A stretch of DNA of 64,000 nucleotides from Exiguobacterium sp. s146. Its GTDB lineage: Bacteria > Bacillota > Bacilli > Exiguobacteriales > Exiguobacteriaceae. The translations under genes and the position numbers were made by a program. The stretch covers positions 26,853-90,852 of the forward strand of contig NZ_JACSMA010000006.1 of the NCBI RefSeq assembly GCF_018618415.1, in the 5' to 3' direction. How positions within the stretch are numbered: position 1 is the first letter of the stretch; every line of letters starts with the position of its first letter. Shown in pieces: positions 31,890 through 38,849 of this stretch. The notes beneath the pieces were generated by a model, which saw nothing but the letters and a program-made list of their open reading frames with translations, was not told where the DNA came from and did not search any database.

Positions 31890-32002
31890 TCCACCCCACG
31901 AGTCGCATCGAAGATGGTGACGTCATAGCCTTTCTCCATGAGGAGCGACGCAGCATACAGTCCGCTCACGCAGGCTCCGATAATCGCAATTGATGGATTC
32001 AT
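31886..32002 (-). pseudogene. Amine oxidase 5' fragment left by tandem duplication
   Basis: It reads NPSIAIIGACVSGLYAASLL and MEKGYDVTIF and then ends after 38 codons with a junction-derived tail. It matches codons 1-35 of the intact gene at 29129-30169; GAGVSG has become GACVSG. The upstream leader is also nearly identical to the leader of the intact gene. It marks the boundary between the two copies of the duplicated block. Confidence 0.9.
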
Positions 32003-32064
32003 GAAAAAGCCCCTTCTTTCTATATGGTGTTCCTATTATACTGGAGAAGACGAATATACATAAT

Positions 32065-32379
32065 TTGGTTACGCCGCTTAGGAAAGGACTTTACGATGTG
32101 AACCGATTCTTCTATTATCTTTATTTCCCATTCATTTCGTTGATGTGTCTATTGTATCGGTTCATCAAAACAGAAGTGATGATGACAGTTGCATTGATTG
32201 TCATAGCTTTCCCATTGATGTTTTTAGTATTGGATGATTTCTTTCCACTGCCACTCTATTTGAAGACATTTGCTTCGGTTTATATCTCAACGGCCATGTA
32301 CACACCGTTTCATTATTTTGATTCGGAAGTCAGACGGCGACGCACCAAACCAGGATATGTTCCGCTCAATGAACGGTAA
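32065..32379 (+). CDS. Small membrane protein, RFFYY-xx-FP family, copy 2
   Basis: About 104 aa: RFFYYLYFPFISLMCLLYRFIKTEVMMTVAL, a second hydrophobic pair, then FHYFDSEVRRRRTKPGYVPLNE. It is paralogous to 30232 and sits at the equivalent place after the amine oxidase fragment. The TTG start at 32065 has no obvious ribosome-binding site, as in copy 1. The function is unknown. Confidence 0.62.
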   Translation: MVTPLRKGLYDVNRFFYYLYFPFISLMCLLYRFIKTEVMMTVALIVIAFPLMFLVLDDFFPLPLYLKTFASVYISTAMYTPFHYFDSEVRRRRTKPGYVPLNER

Positions 32380-32402
32380 CGTCTAAGAAAGGATTTACCA
32401 AC

Positions 32403-32657
32403 ATGTCCAATACAGTTAAGACGTTACTTTATCCATTTATTCAAGGTATTCGTCTTTTTTCCCGATTACGAAAAGGAAAGGCTTTAATGTATCTCCTTGC
32501 CTATATCGTTGTGTTCACATTTGAAGTCCTTTTATTTTTTAGGATGATTTATCTACCTGAATCACTTCGATTTTTGATCATCATGTACATCATGGCAGGT
32601 ATGATTTTTACAGAATTTCATTTTGAAGACTATGCAGTCAAAAATGGAACATCTTGA
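32403..32657 (+). CDS. Small membrane protein related to the RFFYY family (copy 3)
   Basis: 84 aa. TLLYPFIQGIRLFSRLRKGKALMYL, then two helices, then MYIMAGMIFTEFHFEDYAVKNG. The spacing of a PF-I-x-x-I-R segment, two central helices and an F-H-F-E-D / F-H-Y-F-D ending suggests descent from the neighbour at 32065 with a shortened tail. AAAGGA lies upstream of ATG 32403. It is absent from the first unit of the duplication. Confidence 0.6.
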   Translation: MSNTVKTLLYPFIQGIRLFSRLRKGKALMYLLAYIVVFTFEVLLFFRMIYLPESLRFLIIMYIMAGMIFTEFHFEDYAVKNGTS

Positions 32658-32664
32658 ACAAAAC

Positions 32665-32694
32665 GATACGTGACAAAAAGATACGTGACAAAAA
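32665..32694 (+). repeat. 15-bp tandem duplication
   Basis: GATACGTGACAAAAA occurs twice head to tail. It lies just upstream of the AAAAGGAG ribosome-binding site of the next gene. Confidence 0.9.
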
Positions 32695-32706
32695 GGAGTA
32701 ACGACA

Positions 32707-32934
32707 ATGGAACTCGCAATCCTCTCATTTCTAAGTTTGTTCATGTCATTCTTACCGATTTTATTAATTCTCATATTTGTCATAGCGATTATTCGATATA
32801 CACAGCGGCAAGAAAAACGTGCGATTGAACGCCTTGAAGCCGAGCGCCAAGCGGCCTTACTTCAAGAAGCACAATTCAATGTGCTGATGGAACGCCTCGA
32901 CCGAATCGAAGAAAAACTAGAAATACATAATTGA
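32707..32934 (+). CDS. Small membrane protein with C-terminal MERLDRIEEK coiled coil, copy 2
   Basis: 75 aa: MELAILSFLSLFMSFLPILLILIFVIAIIRY then QRQEKRAIERLEAERQAALLQEAQFNVLMERLDRIEEKLEIHN. The same length and a nearly identical C-terminal helix show it to be the duplicate of 30677. AAAAGGAG precedes ATG 32707. The conservation is concentrated in the charged helix, which suggests that helix is the functional part. Confidence 0.75.
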   Translation: MELAILSFLSLFMSFLPILLILIFVIAIIRYTQRQEKRAIERLEAERQAALLQEAQFNVLMERLDRIEEKLEIHN

Positions 32935-32959
32935 TATCAGCTTCATTGCCGAGATAGAC

Positions 32960-32989
32960 AAAAGGGAGTAGCACGTGCTACTCCCTTTT
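32960..32989. terminator. Perfectly palindromic bidirectional terminator
   Basis: The arms AAAAGGGAGTAGCAC and GTGCTACTCCCTTTT form a 30-nt perfect inverted repeat with no loop. It is the counterpart of the terminator at 31400 and lies between convergent genes. Confidence 0.85.
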
Positions 32990-33002
32990 GACTACCTTTA
33001 TT

Positions 33003-33467
33003 TTAAAAGAAGCCGACTTTCCCACGCTCATACACTTTGTGCGTCACGTGTTCTGGGTCAATCTTCGCAAGCTTTTGATCAATCCTAGAAGAGACGACCC
33101 ATCCGATTACATAGAGACCCGCTGCGGCAACACTTAAACCGACCTGCTCGGGATTTAAGAGCGTTGTCAGCATCAACAGACAATAGAGTGCAATGAGGCC
33201 CATCGCCACCCAAAACTCAAGGCGAACTAGTCGCGTGTATTTAGGGGACGAGTTGAATCGCAGTAACGTGGTCGTACGTGCCCAAATCTTAACGAGAAAG
33301 ATGGAAGGAACAAAAAGCACAAACCAAATCAGTTCAGCAAGCTGCCGTTCCTCGCTCATCAATAAAATGAATCCAATGGCTGTGACCAAGGAAAACAGAA
33401 GTGCCGCCTGTCTTGTCGAGCGCTTTCCTGAGCGATAGAGTTGTTCAAATCGTTCGCGTTGAATCAT
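33003..33467 (-). CDS. Four-helix membrane protein, DPEHVT-tail family (intact copy of duplicated pair)
   Basis: A 154-aa canonical member: MIQRERFEQLYRSGKRSTRQAALL, helices at about 21-37, 43-59, 87-104 and 108-126, central ARTTTLLRFNSSPKYTRLVRLEF, tail KLAKIDPEHVTHKVYERGKVGFF. AAAGGAAG precedes ATG 33467. The tail DPEHVTHKVY(A/E)(Q/R)GKVGFF is shared only with the broken copy at 31437, confirming the duplicated pair. Confidence 0.82.
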   Translation of the reverse strand: MIQRERFEQLYRSGKRSTRQAALLFSLVTAIGFILLMSEERQLAELIWFVLFVPSIFLVKIWARTTTLLRFNSSPKYTRLVRLEFWVAMGLIALYCLLMLTTLLNPEQVGLSVAAAGLYVIGWVVSSRIDQKLAKIDPEHVTHKVYERGKVGFF

Positions 33468-33539
33468 ATTCGGCTTCCTTTCTGACGATTCCTTCGTTTA
33501 TATTCAAATTGACTGTCATACAAAGAAAAGAGGGTGTTC

Positions 33540-33980
33540 ATGAATTCTGCACAAACCGAAGTCTTGGTTTACTTCCGACTGTTAGCCGATGATTTCTCAA
33601 TCGAAGACGTGACAAATCGGCTCGGATTAACCCCTACCGAAACATTTGAACGAGGCGATAAGAGTACCTACTCGTCTCGTCCTCGTGAATATACATCATG
33701 GTCACTCGGTACCGGCTATCAACCTTCACTCGATGTGAACGAGCAACTGCAACAGATCATTGCTCAACTTCGTGGCAAAGAAACAATTTTAGATAACATT
33801 TATAGCACGTACGATGACATGCAAGCGCGATTCATCATCGTAATCGTGATGGAAGACGGACAAACACCTTCGCTTGCGTTTGATTTGGAGACCATTCAAT
33901 TCGCCCATCGGATCCGTGCCGAGTTCGATATCGACTTATATGCGAACCCGTATGAAGAGGATTCATACTTCAAAGACTGA
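33540..33980 (+). CDS. DUF4279-family protein
   Basis: A 146-aa soluble protein. YFRLLADDFSIEDVTNRLGLTPTETFERGDKSTYSSRPREYTSWSLGTG matches the DUF4279 opening pattern (F-x-I-x-x-V-T-x-x-L-G-L-x-P-T-x-x-x-x-G-D ... W-x-L). FDLETIQFAHRIRAEFDIDLY follows near the end. DUF4279 proteins are often found as immunity-like genes near toxin loci, but the function is not established. GAGGGTG lies upstream of ATG 33540. Confidence 0.78.
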   Translation: MNSAQTEVLVYFRLLADDFSIEDVTNRLGLTPTETFERGDKSTYSSRPREYTSWSLGTGYQPSLDVNEQLQQIIAQLRGKETILDNIYSTYDDMQARFIIVIVMEDGQTPSLAFDLETIQFAHRIRAEFDIDLYANPYEEDSYFKD

Positions 33981-34027
33981 ATTTATAAAATGACCATTCA
34001 TTACTTATACCCGAACCATCTCCGCAT

Positions 34028-34450
34028 TTATTCGACCGCCTTAAACGGAACCGGTGACGACAGGTTGATAAGCGACGATGGCTGGCCGTATGCCATCGAT
34101 TCATCGATGAACGTCTCGAGCGTGCGCACGTTCTCCGTCACCACTTTGACCAAGTAGCTGTACTGTCCGGCGAGACGATGGCATTCCATCACGCTCGGTT
34201 GTTGCCGGCAAAACTCGCGGAACGCTTCACACCGTGTCGTGTCGTACAAGATGAAAGCCGTCACATGCTTCCCTAACTTTTCAGGATTGACCACGGCACG
34301 ATACCCGGTGATGACTTCGCGTTCTTCGAGCCGCTTCAACCGTTCATTCGCAGCAGGTGTTGATAAGCCAATTCGCTTCCCGAGCTCCGTGACAGAAATT
34401 CGCGCGTTCTCTTGCATCAAGCTGACGATATGTCGATCAATTTCATCCAT
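34028..34450 (-). CDS. Lrp/AsnC-family transcriptional regulator
   Basis: A 140-aa regulator. The N-terminal helix-turn-helix MDEIDRHIVSLMQENARISVTELGKRIGLSTPAANERLKRLEEREVITGYRAVVNPEKLG is followed by an alpha-beta RAM effector domain (FILYDTTRCEAFREFCRQQPSVMECHRLAGQYSYLVKVVTENVRTLETFIDE). GTGGGGAC precedes ATG 34450; a start at 34468 is possible. It is divergent from the cysteine hydrolase and probably controls it. Confidence 0.9.
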   Translation of the reverse strand: MDEIDRHIVSLMQENARISVTELGKRIGLSTPAANERLKRLEEREVITGYRAVVNPEKLGKHVTAFILYDTTRCEAFREFCRQQPSVMECHRLAGQYSYLVKVVTENVRTLETFIDESMAYGQPSSLINLSSPVPFKAVE

Positions 34451-34596
34451 TTCTGTCCCCACTTTCAAATCGTAAGTTGTGCGTCCAATCTTCCGTTCAT
34501 TTTAAGGAATCACGCATACAACTCCGTTGATCTCTTATGTAATCGAACCTGTCTCCCCGCTACACTTAAGGTAACGTTAACAAGGGGGAAACAGAC

Positions 34597-35178
34597 ATGA
34601 AGCAAAACACAGTCGTACCATTATTGATTATCGACGTCCAACAAGCGTTCCACGATCCGAGTTGGGGCAACCGGAACAATCCGATGTTTGAAGCAAACAC
34701 TGCACGTCTCATCTCGACTTGGGAAGAGGCCAATCAACCAATCATCTACGTCCAACACGTCTCACAAGTGTCTGAATCGTTATTTTACTTCCAGAAGGAC
34801 GGTCATTTGTTCCAAGACTTCATTCGTCCATGCGAACAAGACACCATCCTCACCAAGCAGGTCAACAGCGCCTTCATCGGTACGAACCTGCAAGAGCTTC
34901 TCGAAGCGTATCAAGCGAGATCCATCATCGTCACAGGATTAATCACGAACCACTGTGTCGAGACGACCGCCCGCATGGCCGGCAATCTCGGGTTCGGACC
35001 GATTGTTGTATCCGATGCGACGGCGACGTTCGACCGTCGTTCATTGAGCGGTTCATTGATTCCAGCAGATGTCATTCATGACGTCTCCCTCGCCAACTTG
35101 AACGAAGAGTTCGCGGACATCCAAACGACGGATGAGGTCATCGCGATGATTCAGACGAAAGCAGTACAGTCCCAGTAA
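34597..35178 (+). CDS. Isochorismatase-like cysteine hydrolase
   Basis: A 193-aa cytoplasmic hydrolase. PLLIIDVQQAFHD supplies the catalytic Asp, TILTKQVNSAF the Lys, and GLITNHCVETTARMAGNLGF the nucleophilic Cys, so the triad is complete. The family includes nicotinamidases and isochorismatases; neither substrate is supported specifically here. AAGGGGGAAACAG precedes ATG 34597. It is divergent from the Lrp/AsnC gene. Confidence 0.88.
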   Translation: MKQNTVVPLLIIDVQQAFHDPSWGNRNNPMFEANTARLISTWEEANQPIIYVQHVSQVSESLFYFQKDGHLFQDFIRPCEQDTILTKQVNSAFIGTNLQELLEAYQARSIIVTGLITNHCVETTARMAGNLGFGPIVVSDATATFDRRSLSGSLIPADVIHDVSLANLNEEFADIQTTDEVIAMIQTKAVQSQ

Positions 35179-35200
35179 CGGGCTGTCCTGCTTTTTTTCT
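35158..35200 (+). terminator. Rho-independent terminator
   Basis: GCAG-ACAG-CCC pairs with GGG-TGT-CTGC (small internal mismatches), followed by TTTTTTTC. It overlaps the end of the hydrolase gene. Confidence 0.7.
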
Positions 35201-35232
35201 TAATGTTAATACCGTACCTAGTTCCTGTAACA

Positions 35233-35658
35233 TCATTCAGCAACTTCTTCTTTATAGCCACTAATTAAAAATGGAATCTTTAAGTTCGCAAGTTTCATCA
35301 AGAAATCAGGTTCAAACTCTAGTTTCACATCAAGATGATAGACGACACCTAAATCTATATAGATATCATCGGCTCCACAAGAGCGAAGCGTATCGATATG
35401 TTCCGTAAGGGTGTCCACCATCCAAAAGAGTCCGATATACGGATTTTCCATCTGTTGAAATTCCAGTGGTGGTTCAAATGACGCATCGCCGTACGTAGCA
35501 ATCCGTTTTCCTATGCGCTCCATCTCTCCGACTTCGGTCTGGGTATAAAATTGAATGCCTGTTTTCTCCGATGCGACGCGAGGTGAGAAATTCTTTCCGG
35601 TTAAATGGCAAGGAATCATAAATTGATCTGGAGGATACCTTACGAGCGTTTCACTCAT
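35233..35658 (-). CDS. Hypothetical soluble protein (141 aa)
   Basis: No family is recognised. A mixed alpha-beta soluble protein with QFMIPCHLTGKNFSPRVASEKTG near the start and SCGADDIYIDLGVVYHLDVKLEFEPDFLMKLANLKIPFLISGY near the end. The ATG overlaps the stop of the MazG-like gene by 4 nt, so it belongs to a three-gene operon (DUF2075 ATPase, MazG-like, this). The overlap suggests functional linkage to them. Confidence 0.65.
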   Translation of the reverse strand: MSETLVRYPPDQFMIPCHLTGKNFSPRVASEKTGIQFYTQTEVGEMERIGKRIATYGDASFEPPLEFQQMENPYIGLFWMVDTLTEHIDTLRSCGADDIYIDLGVVYHLDVKLEFEPDFLMKLANLKIPFLISGYKEEVAE

Positions 35659-35963
35659 GATTGTGGACCCGGATATTTGACCGCATTTTTCTCGAGCTTC
35701 TCTTCAATTGCCTGCGACACATCAATCCCTGCCGCATGAGCAAACGTCAGCGCGTAGATGAGGACATCCGCGAGCTCTTCTTTCATCTCGACGTGTTTCG
35801 TCTCGAGCGCTTCTTCGCTCGACACCCATTGGAACAACTCCAACAGTTCGCTCGCCTCGAGCGATAACGATAATGCCAAGTCTTTCGGGTTATGGTGGAA
35901 CGCCCAATCGCGCTCGTCTCGGAATTCAATTACTTTGTCCATCAGTCGTTGTATTTCGTTCAT
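35655..35963 (-). CDS. MazG-like nucleotide pyrophosphohydrolase
   Basis: 102 aa. Four-helix all-alpha NTP pyrophosphatase: FRDERDWAFHHNPKDLALSLSLEASELLELFQW carries the E-x-x-E metal site, and MKEELADVLIYALTFAHAAGID carries the second E-x-x-D site. It would hydrolyse (d)NTPs to NMPs and is cytoplasmic. GAGAAGG precedes ATG 35963. It overlaps both neighbours by 4 nt. Homologues are frequently co-located with DUF2075 ATPases, but the combined role is unknown. Confidence 0.88.
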   Translation of the reverse strand: MNEIQRLMDKVIEFRDERDWAFHHNPKDLALSLSLEASELLELFQWVSSEEALETKHVEMKEELADVLIYALTFAHAAGIDVSQAIEEKLEKNAVKYPGPQS

Positions 35964-37615
35964 ATCTGTACCTTCTCTCTTTGAATGAGTAACAGCTTAT
36001 CTCGCAACGCTTGATTGCTCGCATATAAGTAAAGTCCTCGGACGCCTCGCTTCATCAACACATTAATCGAGTTCAAGACAATCTGTTCTTTCGCCAACTC
36101 GACATCTTTGAAACCGTCAATCCCAGCATAGGCACCCGTGTCTTTATAAAGATTCGTGTCGATTGCCAAGCAATCCTTCGTCTCATCGTAGGTGACAGAA
36201 GGACCTAACACGACGCCGACGTAGTTCAAATCAAAGCCTTGAATCGTATAAATCGACCCGGCCTCAGCAATCGTCTCTGACTTCTCGGCCCACGTCGTTT
36301 TTCCACCGGTCGTATTCCATGGCATCTTATACTCCCCGTTCGACTCACAGACGTAATACGTTTCCCCGTCCTTTTTATGAAGATAATCGAACGTCGACAC
36401 AACTCGGCTGAGTCCATGTTTCTGATCTTGTTCGATAATCATTTGATGCATCGCTTCCAACGTTTCAAAAATGCGTAGGTCATAATCTCGAGATTCCGGA
36501 AAAGCCTGTATACGCTTAGCTTTGAAGGCGTTGATCCAATCGATGACATCCTCATCTGCCTGCATACGAAACTGATTCGTCAGTTTATATGTTTTCAAAC
36601 ACTTCGCTTTTTGTTTATATCTCTTTAATACACTTTGGTCCCACCGGCTCTTCAGCTTCAACACTTGGTCTTGGTCGAAGATGACAATGACAACTTTGGC
36701 GATCTTCATCAATTCTTCGAGATGATTTTCTGCCCGAAAGTTGTTGTATGCATCTGACTTCGTCAATAGAAGGTGCGCCTCGTCGACCAAGATGATATCG
36801 ACCTTCTTATCTTTTAACTTGTTAAGGAGCGGCGTCGGTTTGACGAAATTGACAGCCTTCAAGTGTTTGACTTGTTTGGCAATCCCTTTATACGTCTTTA
36901 GCATCTCCTCATGATTGACGACCAGATAGTTCTCCGTTTGATACAGCTTCGAACCCGCTTCATTCGTTCGCGCCTGAATCGTATTGAAGATGGAGCTCAG
37001 TACAACACTCTTGCCGACACCGGCCTCGCCTTCGATGACATATAAGTTTCCATATGTATCATCGGGCTTCGACTCCGTAATCCGTGTCTCACAGAACTCG
37101 AGCACACTCTCTTTTAAGTCCATTTGCTCCACAGATAGTTCTTTGAAAGGTGACAATTTGAAGATGTCTTTGTTCTCGATGGCATGCAGGTCGTTTTCGA
37201 CGAGCCCGTTCTTATGTAGCGCACCCCATAACTCAGGAAACAGCTCATTGTCATAGAACGATTTATTGTAGTAGTTGTGCGTGAAGTCGCTCACCGTCTT
37301 GCTTTTGTTTTGTAAGGTGTACTTCTCGTCCCCTAAAAAGTAGTTAATCAACTTCGTCTCAAGATGGAACGTCGCCGACCGATTGAACGTCTCATGCTTC
37401 ACGAGATTGATTTGGTCTACATTTTTCCGATCAGCTTGTTTCAGCTTCAGATGCTGTTTCATGCGCTTTTGGAAATGGACGGTCTCTCCGATATACGCTT
37501 CCTTCTGTCCGTTCAAAATATAAATCACCGGATAGTTCAAGTAATCAGCTGTCCGATCAATCTCATCTATACTCGTTTTATCAAAATCTAAAGGAATGAC
37601 CTCAATCATCTTCAC
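35960..37615 (-). CDS. GIY-YIG nuclease-DUF2075 ATPase fusion
   Basis: About 551 aa. The N-terminal GIY-YIG-like domain (about 15-110) has YPVIYILNGQKEAYIGETVHFQKRMKQHL. From about 190 comes a DUF2075/helicase-like P-loop ATPase: Walker A GEAGVGKSVVLSS, Walker B VDIILVDEAHLLLT, then VVIVIFDQDQVLKLKSRWDQ, TNQFRMQ and SIYTIQGFDLNYVGVVLGP near the C-terminus. Such fusions act on nucleic acid by inference, and a role in phage or plasmid defence is plausible but unproven. The start is uncertain among TTG 37639, GTG 37615 and ATG 37609; GTG is best spaced from GAGGG. Confidence 0.82.
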   Translation of the reverse strand: MKMIEVIPLDFDKTSIDEIDRTADYLNYPVIYILNGQKEAYIGETVHFQKRMKQHLKLKQADRKNVDQINLVKHETFNRSATFHLETKLINYFLGDEKYTLQNKSKTVSDFTHNYYNKSFYDNELFPELWGALHKNGLVENDLHAIENKDIFKLSPFKELSVEQMDLKESVLEFCETRITESKPDDTYGNLYVIEGEAGVGKSVVLSSIFNTIQARTNEAGSKLYQTENYLVVNHEEMLKTYKGIAKQVKHLKAVNFVKPTPLLNKLKDKKVDIILVDEAHLLLTKSDAYNNFRAENHLEELMKIAKVVIVIFDQDQVLKLKSRWDQSVLKRYKQKAKCLKTYKLTNQFRMQADEDVIDWINAFKAKRIQAFPESRDYDLRIFETLEAMHQMIIEQDQKHGLSRVVSTFDYLHKKDGETYYVCESNGEYKMPWNTTGGKTTWAEKSETIAEAGSIYTIQGFDLNYVGVVLGPSVTYDETKDCLAIDTNLYKDTGAYAGIDGFKDVELAKEQIVLNSINVLMKRGVRGLYLYASNQALRDKLLLIQREKVQI

Positions 37616-37731
37616 CGACACACCCTCATCTAATTTCAAATTATCTCCAGTCTAGCATAGCCTTATTCCAATTCATTACTCAAGTCTTCTATGAATCAAT
37701 GGTATAATCCCACTAAAAAGGGAGGGATTTG

Positions 37732-38718
37732 GTGCTTACTTTCGACAACGTCTCTGTTCGCCAACAAGACACGCTCATCCTTGAAAATATCTCCTTCACC
37801 ATCAATCCAGGCGAAATCGCAGCTATCCATTGCGGCGTCACTTCCCGGGAAATATTATTCGCGCTATTGACGGATGCACACGCGAACTACTCCGGGAACA
37901 TGGATACAGGGAACCATACGCTCTCACTTTTCTCCATCCGTGACGGGTTATATGACCGTCTGACGGTCAAAGAATATTTGCATTTCACGCATACGCTTTA
38001 CGAATCGACGGAATCGCTGGATGCCGTCCTACAAACCGTTCAACTCACCCCATACCGGAACAAACGATTGAACCGACTCAGCTTGTCGCTCGTCCGGCGC
38101 GTTCAATACGCGGCACTACTGCTACATAATCGCGACATCTATGTCCTCGAAGAACCGGATCAAAATGTCGATCAAGAGACGCGGCACTTGTTCGCGACCG
38201 TCTTAATGCAACTGAAGCAGCAACAAAAAGCCATCCTACTCCTGACAAGCAACATGGAGAGCGCCCTTTTCGTCACATCGACCGTCTATCGCATCGACCA
38301 TCGACACTTGCGCCTACTTGATGTGGAACCGGATGAACCGGATACGAACGAAGACGTCACGCCAGAGGTCATGCACGTCCGCTTCGAGAAGATTCCGACG
38401 AAAGTGAACGAGAAGATCGTCTTGCTCGATCCACCGGAAATCGACTACATCGAAAGTCAGGATGGCCAATCCGTGCTGCACAGTCAGTCCGAGCAGTTCC
38501 CGAGCGCCTTCACGATGAACGAGCTCGAGGCGCGTCTGACGCCGTATGGTTTCTTCCGTTGTCACCGATCGTACATCGTCAACCTTCAACGGGTGCGGGA
38601 AGTCATCACGTATACGAAGAACAGTTTCAGCCTCGTGCTCGATGATGCGGCGAAGACGACCATCCCGCTCTCGAAGACGAAAATGGCCGAATTGAAGACG
38701 ATGATTGGGCTGAAATAG
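37732..38718 (+). CDS. Degenerate ABC domain-LytTR fusion regulator
   Basis: A 328-aa protein. Residues 1-200 follow the ABC ATPase fold (LTFDNVSVRQQDTLILENISFTINPGEIAAI). The P-loop reads HCGVTSREI with no G-K-S/T, the signature is SLSLVRRVQ and Walker B is IYVLEEPDQN, so ATP hydrolysis is unlikely. Residues 225-328 form a LytTR DNA-binding domain (DYIESQDGQSVLH ... FFRCHRSYIVNLQRVREV). GTG 37732 is 5 nt from GGAGGG. It probably senses through the pseudo-ABC domain and regulates the ABC exporter genes that follow. Confidence 0.87.
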   Translation: MLTFDNVSVRQQDTLILENISFTINPGEIAAIHCGVTSREILFALLTDAHANYSGNMDTGNHTLSLFSIRDGLYDRLTVKEYLHFTHTLYESTESLDAVLQTVQLTPYRNKRLNRLSLSLVRRVQYAALLLHNRDIYVLEEPDQNVDQETRHLFATVLMQLKQQQKAILLLTSNMESALFVTSTVYRIDHRHLRLLDVEPDEPDTNEDVTPEVMHVRFEKIPTKVNEKIVLLDPPEIDYIESQDGQSVLHSQSEQFPSAFTMNELEARLTPYGFFRCHRSYIVNLQRVREVITYTKNSFSLVLDDAAKTTIPLSKTKMAELKTMIGLK

Positions 38719-38770
38719 GCTCCATTCACCGTCCGATTCGCTCCATTCAGTCCTCAAGAAGCGCCATTTA
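38719..38770 (+). promoter_or_regulatory. Three direct repeats spaced 21 bp: putative LytTR binding array
   Basis: GCTCCATTCA at 38719 and 38740 and GCGCCATTTA at 38761 start exactly 21 bp apart, two helical turns. LytTR proteins typically bind direct repeats with this spacing (established for the family). The array lies between the LytTR gene and the ABC exporter it should control. Confidence 0.7.
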
Positions 38771-38849
38771 TGGCCATTCTAATGCGCCCCACTCTTCCTC
38801 TCGATATGATGTAAGCATGAAATACGACATGACCAAGGAGGAACGAGCG

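Noticed and set aside
38772..38791. Fourth LytTR repeat
   Set aside because: At the expected 38782 position the sequence (ATGCGCCCCA) does not match; GGCCATT at 38772 is out of register.
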